64,000 bases of DNA from Osmia lignaria lignaria. Taxonomy: Eukaryota; Arthropoda; Insecta; Hymenoptera; Megachilidae. The notes beneath the pieces are model-generated. The model was given only the letters and a program-made list of their open reading frames with translations, was not told the origin of the DNA and made no database searches. A program made the position numbers and the translations under genes. The stretch covers positions 402,001-466,000 of the forward strand of contig NW_027478165.1 of NCBI RefSeq assembly GCF_051020975.1, in the 5' to 3' direction. Of this stretch, positions 33,884 through 46,028 are shown piece by piece. Each line of letters begins with the position of its first letter. The first letter of the stretch is position 1.

Positions 33884-35152
33884 TTTTTGTAGAGAATTAA
33901 GTTTTCTACTTTTTATGTTCCATGATATTTTTTGATCAGATGCGTAGTTCTCGAGATATATCAAGATATTTAAAAGTTCCGAAGCCGCACCAACATAATA
34001 GAGATACAGAAACACTGTGGCCCCTTTCTTTGAGATAACTCTGCACTATTGCGAGCTGTAAATGCCACTTCCAGCTTAGCTGTGCAGAAGAAGAACAACA
34101 AGAAGAAGAAATATCTCGAAATATGTCCGTCAGGCCCCTTCCCTTGAGATATATCTGCAAATATCTCGGAAACGAAGCGAGCTATGGCAAAATGTTAAGA
34201 GACCTTTTTTGTAGAGAATTATGTTTCCTACAATTTATGTTCTATGATATTTTTTGATCAGAAGCGTAGTTTTCGAGATATATCGAGATATTTAAAAGTT
34301 CCGAAGCCGCACCAACATAATAGAGATACAGAAACACCGTGGCCCCTTTCTTTGAGATAACTCTGCTCTAGTGCGAGCCGCAAATGCCACTTCCAGCTTA
34401 GCTGTGCAGAATAAGAACAACAAGAAGAAGAAATATCTCGAAATATGTCCGTCAGGCCCGTTCCTTTGAGCTGAATCTGCAAATATCTCCGAAACGAAGC
34501 GAGCTATGGCAAAATGTTAAGAGACGTTTTTTGTAGAGAATTATGTTTCCTACAATTTATGTTCTATGATATTTTTTGATCAGAAGCGTAGTTTTCGAGA
34601 TATATCGGGATATTTAAAAGTTCCGAAGCCGCACCAACATAATAGAGATACAGAAACACCGTGGCCCCTTTCTTTGAGATAACTCTGCACTAGTGCGAGC
34701 CGCAAATGCCACTTCCAGCTTAGCTGTGCAGAAGAAGAACAACAAGAAGAAGAAATATCTCGAAATATGTCCGTCAGGCCCCTTCCCTTGAGATAAATCT
34801 GCAAATATCTCGGAAACGAAGCGAGCTATGGCAAAATGTTAAGAGACCTTTTTTGTAGAGAATTAAGTTTCCTACTTTTTATCTTCTATGATATTTTTTG
34901 ATCAGATGCGTAGTTCTCGAGATATATCAAGATATTTAAAAGTTCCGAAGCCGCACCAACATAATGGAGATACAGAAACACCGTGGCCCCTCTCTTTGTG
35001 ATAACTCTGCACTATTGCGAGCTGCAAATGCCACTTCCAGCTTAGCTGTGCAGAAGAAGAACAACAAGAAGAAGAAATATCTCGAAATATGTCCGTCAGG
35101 CCCCTTCCCTTGAGATAAATCTGCAAATATCTCGGAAACGAAGCGAGCTATG
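33882..35152. repeat. 5-mer-spaced duplication, copy 2
   Basis: Counterpart of 32275-33545. Private changes include AACATAATGGAGATAC near 34972. Confidence 0.85.
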
Positions 35153-37669
35153 GCAAAATGTTAGACCTTTTTTGTAGAGAATTAAGTTTTCTACTTTTTA
35201 TGTTCTATGATATTTTTTGATCAGACGCGTAGTTCTCGAGATATATCAAGATATTTAAAAGTTCCGAAGCCGCACCAACATAATAGAGATACAGAAACAC
35301 CGTGGCCCCTTTCTTTGAGATAACTCTGCACTAGCGCGAGCCGCAAATGCCACTTCCAGCTTAGCTGTGCAGAAGAAGAACAACAAGAAGAAGAAATATC
35401 TCGAAATATGTCCGTCAGGCCCCTTCCCTTGAGATAAATCTGCAAATATCTCGGAAACGAAGCGAGCTATGGCAAAATGTTAAGAGACCTTTGTTGTAAA
35501 GAATTAAGTTTCCTACTTTTTATCTTCTATGATATTTTTTGATCAGATGCGTAGTTCTCGAGATATATCAAGATATTTAAAAGTTCCGAAGCCGCACCAA
35601 CATAATAGAGATACAGAAACACCGTGACCCCTTTCTTTGAGATAACTCTGCACTATTGCGAGCTGCAAATGCCACTTCCAGCTTAGCTGTGCAGAAGAAG
35701 AACAACAAGAAGAAGAAATATCTCGAAATATGTCCGTCAGGCCCCTTCCCTTGAGATAAATCTGCAAATATCTCGGAAACGAAGCGAGCTATGGCAAAAT
35801 GTTTAGAGACCTTTCTTGTAGAGAATTAAGTTTCCTACTTTTTATGTAGTATGATATTTTTTGATCAGATGCGTAGTTCTCGAGATATATCAAGATATTT
35901 AAAAGTTCCGAAGCCGCACCAATATAATAGAGATACAGAAACACCGTGGCCCCTTTCTTTGAGGTAACTCTGCACTAGTGCGAGCCGCAAATGCCACTTC
36001 CAGCTTAGCTGTGCAGAAGAAGAACAACAAGAAGAAGAAATATCTCGAAATATGTCCGTCAGGCCCCTTCGCTTGAGATAAATCTGCAAATATCTCGGAA
36101 ACGAAGCGAGCTATGGCAAAATGTTAGACCTTTTTTGTAGAGAATTAAGTTTTCTACTTTTTATGTTCCATGATATTTTTTGATCAGATGCGTAGTTCTC
36201 GAGATATATCAAGATATTTAAAAGTTCCGAAGCTGCACCAACATAATAGAGATACAGAAACACCGTGGCCCCTTTCTTTGAGATAACTCTGCACTATTGC
36301 GAGCTGCAAATGCCACTTTCAGCTTAGCTGTGCAGAAGAAGAACAACAAGAAGAAGAAATATCTCGAAATATGTCCGTCAGGCCCGTTCCTTTGAGCTGA
36401 ATCTGCAAATATCTCGGAAACGAAGCGAGCTATGGCAAAATGTTGAGAGACGTTTTTTGTAGAGAATTATGTTTCCTACAATTTATGTTCTATGATATTT
36501 TTTGATCAGAAGCGTAGTTTTCGAGATATATCGAGATATTTAAAAGTTCCGAAGCCGCACCAACATAATAGAGATACAGAAACACCGTGGCCCCTTTCTT
36601 TGAGATAACTCTGCACTAGTGCGAGCCGCAAATGCCACTTCCAGCTTAGCTGTGCAGAAGAAGAACAACAAGAAGAAGAAATATCTCGAAATATGTCCGT
36701 CAGGCTCCTTCCCTTGAGATAAATCTGCAAATATCTCGGAAACGAAGCGAGCTATGGCAAAATGTTAAGAGACCTTTGTTGTAAAGAATTAAGTTTCCTA
36801 CTTTTTATCTTCTATGATATTTTTTGATCAGATGCGTAGTTCTCGAGATATATCAAGATATTTAAAAGTTCCGAAGCCGCACCAACATAATAGAGATACA
36901 GAAACACCGTGGCCCCTTTCTTTGAGATAACTCTGCACTATTGCGAGCTGCAAATGCCACTTCCAGCTTAGCTGTGCAGAGGAAGAACAACAAGAAGAAG
37001 AAATATCTCGAAATATGTCCGTCAGGCCCGTTCCTTTGAGCTGAATCTGCAAATATCTCGGAAACGAAGCGAGCTATGGCAAAATGTTAAGAGACGTTTT
37101 CTGTAGAGAATTATGTTTCCTACAATTTATGTTCTATGATATTTTTTGATCAGAAGCGTAGTTTTCGAGATATATCGAGATATTTAAAAGTTCCGAAGCC
37201 GCACCAACATAATAGAGATACAGAAACACCGTGGCCCCTTTCTTTGAGATAACTCTGCACTAGTGCGAGCCGGAAATGCCACTTCCAGCTTAGCTGTGCA
37301 GAAGAAGAACAACAAGAAGAAGAAATATCTCGAAATATGTCCGTCAGGCCCCTTCCCTTGAGATAAATCTGCAAATATCTCGGAAACGAAGCGAGCTATG
37401 GCAAAATGTTAAGAGACGTTTTTTGTAGAGAATTAAGTTTCCTACTTTTTATGTAGTATGATATTTTTTGATCAGATGCGTAGTTCTCGAGATATATCAA
37501 GATATTTAAAAGTTCCGAAGCCGCACCAACATAATAGAGATACAGAAACACCGTGGCCCCTTTCTTTGAGATAACTCTGCACTATTGCGAGCTGCAAATG
37601 CCACTTCCAGCTTAGCTGTGCAGAAGAAGAACAACAAGAAGAAGAAATATCTCGAAATATGTCCATCAG
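35153..37669. repeat. Right-half monomers around the GTAGTATGAT and GTTCCTTTGAGC subtypes
   Basis: About eight monomers. The unit at 35741 repeats the 33493 unit (TTTAGAGACCTTTCTTG, ATGTAGTATGAT, CCAATATAATAG). The 36062 unit repeats the 33815 unit. The 36704 and 37348 units carry GCCCGTTCC heads and GTCCATCAGG respectively. GACGTTTT replaces GACCTTTT from about here on and becomes common. Confidence 0.75.
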
Positions 37670-38631
37670 GCCCCTTCCCTTGAGATAAATCTGCAAATAT
37701 CTCGGAAACGAAGCGAGCTATGGCAAAATGCTAAGAGACGTTTTTTGTAGAGAATTATGTTTCCTACAATTTATGTTCTATGATATTTTTTGATCAGAAG
37801 CGTAGTTTTCGAGATATATCGAGATATTTAAAAGTTCCGAAGCCGCACCAACATAATAGAGATACAGAAACACCGTGGCCCCTTTCTTTGAGATAACTCT
37901 GCACTAGTGCGAGCCGCAAATGCCACTTCCAGCTTAGCTGTGCAGAAGAAGAACAACAAGAAGAAGAAATATCTCGAAATATGTCCGTCAGGCCCCTTCC
38001 CTTGAGATATATCTGCAAATATCTCGGAAACGAAGCGAGCAATGGCAAAATGTTAAGAGACGTTTTTTGTAGAGAATTATGTTTCCTACAATTTATGTTC
38101 TATGATATTTTTTGATCAGAAGCGTAGTTTTCGAGATATATCGAGATATTTAAAAGTTCCGCAGCCGCACCAACATAATAGAGATACAGAAACACCGTGG
38201 CCCCTTTCTTTGAGATAACTCTGCACTAGTGCGAGCCGCAAATGCCACTTCCAGCTTAGCTGTGCAGAAGAAGAACAACAAGAAGAAGAAATATCTCGAA
38301 ATATGTCCGTTAGGCCCCTTCCCTTGAGATAAATGTGCAAATATCTCGGAAACGAAGCGAGCTATGGAAAATGTTGAGAGACCTTTTTTGTAGAGAATTA
38401 AGTTTCCTACTTTTTATGTTCTATGATATTTTTTGATCAGATGCGTAGTTCTCGAGATATATCAAGATATTTAAAAGTTCCGAAGCCGCACCAACATAAT
38501 AGAGATACAGAAACACCGCGGCTCCTTTCTTTGAGATAATTCTGCACTAGTGCGAGCCGCAAATGCCACTTCCAGCTTAGCTGTGCAGAAGAAGAACAAC
38601 AAGAAGAAATATCTCGAAATATGTCCGTCAG
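37670..38631. repeat. Trimer segment, dispersed copy (offset 4178 bp)
   Basis: It matches 41848-42809 unit for unit, both 962 bp. Markers are TGCTAAGAGACG, GAGCAATGGC, GTCCGTTAGGCC, AAATGTGC, TATGGAAAATG (1-bp deletion), CGGCTCC or TGGCTCC, GATAATTCTGC and the shortened GAA tract. It lies thirteen monomers upstream of its partner. Confidence 0.82.
38587..38609 (+). repeat. GAA tract shortened by one triplet (first of seven)
   Basis: The tract is 23 bp instead of 26. The same allele is at 38906, 42765, 54031, 54350, 58854 and 59173, all in the right half. It explains most of the negative length drift of the array. Confidence 0.88.
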
Positions 38632-39594
38632 GCCCCTTGCCTTGAGATAAATCTGCAAATATCTCGGAAACGAAGCGAGCTATGGCAAAATGTTAAGAGA
38701 CCTTATTTGTAGAGAATTAAGTTTCCTACTTTTTATGTTCTATGATATTTTTTGATCAGATGCGTAGTTCTCGAGATATATCAAGATATTTAAAAGTTCC
38801 GAAGCCGCACCAACATAATAGAGATACAGAAACACCGTGGCTCCTTTCTTTGAGATAACTCTGCACTAGTGCGAGCCGCAAATGCCACTTCCAGCTTAGC
38901 TGTGCAGAAGAAGAACAACAAGAAGAAATATCTCGAAATATGTCCGTCAGGCCCCTTCCCTTGAGATAAATCTGCAAATATCTCGGAAACGAAGCGAGCT
39001 ATGGCAAAATGTTTAGAGACCTTTCTTGTAGAGAATTAAGTTTCCTACTTTTTATGTAGTATGATATTTTTTGATCAGATGCGTAGTTCTCGAGATATAT
39101 CAAGATATTTAAAAGTTCCGAAGCCGCACCAATATAATAGAGATACAGAAACACCGTGGCCCCTTTCTTTGAGATAACTCTGCACTAGTGCGAGCCGCAA
39201 ATGCCACTTCCAGCTTAGCTGTGCAGAAGAAGAACAACAAGAAGAACAAATATCTCGAAATATGTCCGTTAGGCCCCTTCCCTTGAGATAAATGTGCAAA
39301 TATCTCGGAAACGAAGGGAGGTATGGCAAAATGTTGAGAGACCTTTTTTGTAGAGAATTAAGTTTCCTACTATTTATGTTCTATGATATTTTTTGATCAG
39401 ATGCGTAGTTCTCGAGATATATCAAGATATTTAAAAGTTCCGAAGCCGCACCAACATAATAGAGATACAGAAACACCGTGGCCCCTTTCTTTGAGATAAC
39501 TCTGCACTAGTGCGAGCCGCAAATGCCACTTCCAGTTTAGCTGTTCAGAAGAAGAACAACAAGAAGAAGAAATATCTCGAAATATGTCCGTCAG

Positions 39595-40320
39595 GCCCCT
39601 TCCCTTGAGATAAATCTGCAAATATCTCGGAAACGAAGCGAGCTATGGCAAAATGTTAAGAGACCTTTTTTGTAGAGCATTAAGTTTCCTACTTTTTATG
39701 TTCTATGATATTTTTTGATCAGATGCGCAGATCTCGAGATATATCAAGATATTTAAAAGTTCCGAAGCCGCACCAACATAATAGAGATACAGAAACACCG
39801 TGGCCCCTTTCTTTGAGATAACTCTGCACTATTGCGAGCTGCAAATGCCACTTCCAGCTTAGCTGTGCAGAAGAAGAACAACAAGAAGAAGAAATATCTC
39901 GAAATATGTCCGTCAGGCCCCTTCCCTTGAGATAAATCTGCAAATATCTCGGAAACGAAGCGAGCTATGGCAAAATGCTAAGAGACGTTTTTTGTAGAGA
40001 ATTATGTTTCCTACAGTTTATGTTCTATGATATTTTTTGATCAGAAGCGTAGTTTTCGAGATATATCGAGATATTTAAAAGTTCCGAAGCCGCACCAACA
40101 TAATAGAGATACAGAAACACCGTGGCCCCTTTCTTTGAGATAACTCTGCACTAGTGCGAGCCGCAAATGCCACTTCCAGCTTAGCTGTGCAGAAGAAGAA
40201 CAACAAGAAGAAGAAATATCTCGAAATATGTCCGTCAGGCCCCTTCCCTTGAGATAAATCTGCAAATATCTCGGAAACGAAGCGAGCAATGGCAAAATGT
40301 TAAGAGACGTTTTTTGTAGA
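39595..40320. repeat. Segment repeated at 43776-44501 (offset 4181 bp)
   Basis: Shared markers are TGTAGAGCATTAAG, GTAGATCTCGAG or GCAGATCTCGAG (a new AGATCT site), TGCTAAGAGACG and the following class A-left hybrid unit. The copies part after the GAGCAATGGC head. The GCATTAAG plus AGATCTCGAG haplotype appears again at 52147, 57936, 60531 and 62438. Confidence 0.78.
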
Positions 40321-40882
40321 GAATTGTGTTTCCTACAATTTATGTTCTATGATATTTTTTGAGCAGAAGCGTAGTTTTCGAGATATATCGAGATATTTAA
40401 AAGTTCCGAAGCCGCACCAACATAATAGAGATACAGAAACACCGTGGCCCCTTTCTTTGAGATAACTCTGCACTAGTGCGAGCCGCAAATGCCACTTCCA
40501 GCTTAGCTGTGCAGAAGAAGAACAACAAGAAGAAGAAATATCTCGAAATATGTCCGTTAGGCCCCTTCCCTTGAGATAAATGTGCAAATATCTCGGAAAC
40601 GAAGCGAGCTATGGCAAAATGTTGAGAGACCTTTTTTGTAGAGAATTAAGTTTCCTACTATTTATGTTCTATGATATTTTTTGATCAGATGCGTAGTTCT
40701 CGAGATATATCAAGATATTTAAAAGTTCCGAAGCCGCACCAACATAATAGAGATACAGAAACACCGTGGCCCCTTTCTTTGAGATAACTCTGCACTATTG
40801 CGAGCTGCAAATGCCACTTCCAGCTTAGCTGTGCAGAAGAAGAACAACAAGAAGAAGAAATATCTCGAAATATGTCCGTCAG
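39917..40882. repeat. Trimer higher-order repeat, copy 1 (966 bp)
   Basis: Three units: a class A-left hybrid, a second hybrid ending GTTAGGCC with AAATGTGC, and a B-type unit with ACTATTGCGAGCTGC. It is followed by two further copies with 965- and 962-bp lengths. A private change is GAGCAGAAGCG at about 40361, which removes the usual TGATCA. Confidence 0.8.
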
Positions 40883-41847
40883 GCCCCTTCCCTTGAGATA
40901 TATCTGCAAATATCTCGGAAACGAAGCGAGCAATGGCAAAATGTTGAGAGACGTTTTTTGTAGAGAATTATGTTTCCTACAATTTATGTTCTATGATATT
41001 TTTTGATCAGAAGCGTAGTTTTCGAGATATATCGAGATATTTAAAAGTTCCGAAGCCGCACCAACATAATAGAGATACAGAAACACCGTGGCCCCTTTCT
41101 TTGAGATAACTCTGCACTAGTGCGAGCCGCAAATGCCACTTCCAGCTTAGCTGTGCAGAAGAAGAACAACAAGAAGAAGAAATATCTCGACATATGTCCG
41201 TCAGGCCCCTTCCCTTGAGATAAATCTGCAAATATCTCGGAAACGAAGCGAGCAATGGCAAAATGTTAAGAGACGTTTTTTGTAGAGAATTATGTTTCCT
41301 ACAATTTATGTTCTATGATATTTTTTGATCAGAAGCGTAGTTTTCGAGATATATCGAGATATTTAAAAGTTCCGAAGCCGCACCAACATAATAGAGATAC
41401 AGAAACACCGTGGCCCCTTTCTTTGAGATAACTCTGCACTAGTGCGAGCCGCAAATGCCACTTCCAGCTTAGCTGTGCAGAAGAAGAACAACAAGAAGAA
41501 GAAATATCTCGAAATATGTCCGTTAGGCCCCTTCCCTTGAGATAAATGTGCAAATATCTCGGAAACGAAGCGAGCTATGGAAAATGTTGAGAGACCTTTT
41601 TTGTAGAGAATTAAGTTTCCTACTTTTTATGTTCTATGATATTTTTTGATCAGATGCGTAGTTCTCGAGATATATCAAGATATTTAAAAGTTCCGAAGCC
41701 GCACCAACATAATAGAGATACAGAAACACCGTGGCCCCTTTCTTTGAGATAACTCTGCACTATTGCGAGCTGCAAATGCCACTTCCAGCTTAGCTGTGCA
41801 GAAGAAGAACAACAAGAAGAAGAAATATCTCGAAATATGTCCGTCAG
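40883..41847. repeat. Trimer higher-order repeat, copy 2 (965 bp)
   Basis: Same three-unit order as 39917-40882. The first unit has TCTCGACATATGTCC and the third has the TATGGAAAATG 1-bp deletion, both shared in part with copy 3. Confidence 0.82.
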
Positions 41848-42809
41848 GCCCCTTCCCTTGAGATAAATCTGCAAATATCTCGGAAACGAAGCGAGCTATG
41901 GCAAAATGCTAAGAGACGTTTTTTGTAGAGAATTATGTTTCCTACAATTTATGTTCTATGATATTTTTTGATCAGAAGCGTAGTTTTCGAGATATATCGA
42001 GATATTTAAAAGTTCCGAAGCCGCACCAACATAATAGAGATACAGAAACACCGTGGCCCCTTTCTTTGAGATAACTCTGCACTAGTGCGAGCCGCAAATG
42101 CCACTTCCAGCTTAGCTGTGCAGAAGAAGAACAACAAGAAGAAGAAATATCTCGACATATGTCCGTCAGGCCCCTTCCCTTGAGATAAATCTGCAAATAT
42201 CTCGGAAACGAAGCGAGCAATGGCAAAATGTTAAGAGACGTTTTTTGTAGAGAATTATGTTTCCTACAATTTATGTTCTATGATATTTTTTGATCAGAAG
42301 CGTAGTTTTCGAGATATATCGAGATATTTAAAAGTTCCGAAGCCGCACCAACATAATAGAGATACAGAAACACCGTGGCCCCTTTCTTTGAGATAACTCT
42401 GCACTAGTGCGAGCCGCAAATGCCACTTCCAGCTTAGCTGTGCAGAAGAAGAACAACAAGAAGAAGAAATATCTCGAAATATGTCCGTTAGGCCCCTTCC
42501 CTTGAGATAAATGTGCAAATATCTCGGAAACGAAGCGAGCTATGGAAAATGTTGAGAGACCTTTTTTGTAGAGAATTAAGTTTCCTACTTTTTATGTTCT
42601 ATGATATTTTTTGATCAGATGCGTAGTTCTCGAGATATATCAAGATATTTAAAAGTTCCGAAGCCGCACCAACATAATAGAGATACAGAAACACCGTGGC
42701 TCCTTTCTTTGAGATAATTCTGCACTAGTGCGAGCCGCAAATGCCACTTCCAGCTTAGCTGTGCAGAAGAAGAACAACAAGAAGAAATATCTCGAAATAT
42801 GTCCGTCAG
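41848..42809. repeat. Trimer higher-order repeat, copy 3 (962 bp)
   Basis: Units 1 and 2 match copy 2, including TCTCGACATATGTCC and GTTAGGCC. Unit 3 is replaced by the TGGCTCC and GATAATTCTGC subtype with a 3-bp-short GAA tract. This makes copy 3 equivalent to the dispersed trimer at 37670-38631. Confidence 0.82.
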
Positions 42810-43131
42810 GCCCCTTCCCTTGAGATAAATCTGCAAATATCTCGGAAACGAAGCGAGCTATGGCAAAATGTTAAGAGACCTTTTTTGTAGAGAATTAAGT
42901 TTCCTACTTTTTATGTTCTATGGTATTTTTTGATCAGATGCGTAGTTCTCCAGATATATCAAGATATTTAAAAGTTCCGAAGCCGCACCAACATAATAGA
43001 GATACAGAAACACCGTGGCCCCTTTCTTTGAGATAACTCTGCACTATTGCGAGCTGCAAATGCCACTTCCAGCTTAGCTGTGCAGAAGAAGAACAACAAG
43101 AAGAAGAAATATCTCGAAATATGTCCGTCAG

Positions 43132-43775
43132 GCCCCTTCCCTTGAGATAAATCTGCAAATATCTCGGAAACGAAGCGAGCTATGGCAAAATGTTAAGAAA
43201 CCTTTTTTGTAGAGAATTAAGTTTCCTACTTTTTATGTTCTATGATATTTTTTGATCAGATGCGTAGTTCTCGAGATATATCAAGATATTTAAAAGTTCC
43301 GAATCCGCACCAACATAATAGAGATACAGAAACACCGTGGCCCCTTTCTTTGAGATAACTCTGCACTAGTGCGAGCCGCAAATGCCACTTCCAGCTTAGC
43401 TGTGCAGAAGAAGAACAACAAGAAGAAGAAATATCTCGAAATATGTCCGTCAGGCCCCTTCCCTTGAGATAAATCTGCAAATATCTCGGAAACAAAGCGA
43501 GCTATGGCAAAATGATAAGATACCTTTTTTGTAGAGAATTATGTTTCCTACAATTTATGTTCTATGATATTTTTTGATCAGAAGCGTAGTTTTCGAGATA
43601 TATCGAGATATTTAAAAGTTCCGAAGCCGCACCAACATAATAGAGATACAGAAACACCGTGGCCCCTTTCTTTGAGATAACTCTGCACCAGTGCGAGCCG
43701 CAAATGCCACTTCCAGCTTAGCTGTGCAGAAGAAGAACAACAAGAAGAAGAAATATCTCGAAATATGTCCGTCAG
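43132..43775. repeat. Two-monomer segment repeated at 44742-45385 (offset 1610 bp)
   Basis: Shared rare markers are GTTAAGAAACC, CCGAATCCGCACC, GGAAACAAAGCG and ATGATAAGATACC. The CCGAATCC change then spreads into the 46.7-50.9 kb region. Confidence 0.82.
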
Positions 43776-44741
43776 GCCCCTTCCCTTGAGATAAATCTGC
43801 AAATATCTCGGAAACGAAGCGAGCTATGGCAAAATGTTAAGAGACCTTTTTTGTAGAGCATTAAGTTTCCTACTTTTTATGTTCTATGATATTTTTTGAT
43901 CAGATGCGTAGATCTCGAGATATATCAAGATATTTAAAAGTTCCGAAGCCGCACCAACATAATAGAGATACAGAAACACCGTGGCCCCTTTCTTTGAGAT
44001 AACTCTGCACTATTGCGAGCTGCAAATGCCACTTCCAGCTTAGCTGTGCAGAAGAAGAACAACAAGAAGAAGAAATATCTCGAAATATGTCCGTCAGGCC
44101 CCTTCCCTTGAGATAAATCTGCAAATATCTCGGAAACGAAGGGAGCTATGGCAAAATGCTAAGAGACGTTTTTTGTAGAGAATTATGTTTCCTACAATTT
44201 ATGTTCTATGATATTTTTTGATCAGAAGCGTAGTTTTCGAGATATATCGAGATATTTAAAAGTTCCGAAGCCGCACCAACATAATAGAGATACAGAAACA
44301 CCGTGGCCCCTTTCTTTGAGATAACTCTGCACTAGTGCGAGCCGCAAATGCCACTTCCAGCTTAGCTGTGCAGAAGAAGAACAACAAGAAGAAGAAATAT
44401 CTCGAAATATGTCCGTCAGGCCCCTTCCCTTGAGATAAATCTGCAAATATCTCGGAAACGAAGCGAGCAATGGCAAAATGTTAAGAGACGTTTTTTGTAG
44501 AGAATTATGTTTCCTACAATTTATGTTCTATGATATTTTTTGATCAGAAGCGTAGTTTTCGAGATATATCGAGATATTTAAAAGTTCCGAAGCCGCACCA
44601 ACATAATAGAGATACAGAAACACCGTGGCCCCTTTCTTTGAGATAACTCTGCACTAGTGCGAGCCGCAAATGCCACTTCCAGCTTAGCTGTGCAGAAGAA
44701 GAACAACAAGAAGAAGAAATATCTCGAAATATGTCCGTCAG

Positions 44742-45385
44742 GCCCCTTCCCTTGAGATAAATCTGCAAATATCTCGGAAACGAAGCGAGCTATGGCAAAA
44801 TGTTAAGAAACCTTTTTTGTAGAGAATTAAGTTTCCTACTTTTTATGTTCTATGATATTTTTTGATCAGATGCGTAGTTCTCGAGATATATCAAGATATT
44901 TAAAAGTTCCGAATCCGCACCAACATAATAGAGATACAGAAACACCGTGGCCCCTTTCTTTGAGATAACTCTGCACTAGTGCGAGCCGCAAATGCCACTT
45001 CCAGCTTAGCTGTGCAGAAGAAGAACAACAAGAAGAAGAAATATCTCGAAATATGTCCGTCAGGCCCCTTCCCTTGAGATAAATCTGCAAATATCTCGGA
45101 AACAAAGCGAGCTATGGCAAAATGATAAGATACCTTTTTTGTAGAGAATTATGTTTCCTACAATTTATGTTCTATGATATTTTTTGATCAGAAGCGTAGT
45201 TTTCGAGATATATCGAGATATTTAAAAGTTCCGAAGCCGCACCAACATAATAGAGATACAGAAACACCGTGGCCCCTTTCTTTGAGATAACTCTGCACTA
45301 GTGCGAGCCGCAAATGCCACTTCCAGCTTAGCTGTGCAGAAGAAGAACAACAAGAAGAAGAAATATCTCGAAATATGTCCGTTAG
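44742..45385. repeat. Second copy of the GAATCCGCACC two-monomer segment
   Basis: Counterpart of 43132-43775. It differs at CACTAGTG versus CACCAGTG, and its tail becomes the GTTAGGCC with AAATGTGC type. Confidence 0.82.
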
Positions 45386-46028
45386 GCCCCTTCCCTTGAG
45401 ATAAATGTGCAAATATCTCGGAAACGAAGCGAGCTATGGAAAATGTTGAGAGACCTTTTTTGTAGAGAATTAAGTTTCCTACTTTTTATGTTCTATGATA
45501 TTTTTTGATCAGATGCGTAGTTCTCGAGATATATCAAGATATTTAAAAGTTCCGAAGCCGCACCAACATAATAGAGATACAGAAACACCGTGGCCCCTTT
45601 CTTTGAGATAACTCTGCACTATTGCGAGCTGCAAACGCCACTTCCAGCTTAGCTGTGCAGAAGAAGAACAACAAGAAGAAGAAGTATCTCGAAATATGTC
45701 CGTCAGGCCCCTTCCCTTGAGATAAATCTGCAAATATCTCGGAAACGAAGCGAGCTATGGCAAAATGATAAGAGACCTTTTTTGTAGAGAATTATGTTTC
45801 CTACAATTTATGTTCTATGATATTTTTTGATCAGAAGCGTAGTTTTCGAGATATATCGAGATATTTAAAAGTTCCGAAGCCGCACCAACATAATAGAGAT
45901 ACAGAAACACCGTGGCCCCTTTCTTTGAGATAACTCTGCACTATTGCGAGCTGCAAATGCCACTTCCAGCTTAGCTGTGCAGAAGAAGAACAACAAGAAG
46001 AAGAAATATCTCGAAATATGTCCGTCAG
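45386..46028. repeat. Two monomers leading into the 7-mer block
   Basis: The unit at 45386 (321 bp, TATGGAAAATG) has CTGCAAACGCC and AAGAAGTATCTCG. The unit at 45707 pairs a class A left haplotype with a B right haplotype (ATTGCGAGCTGC). Confidence 0.78.
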
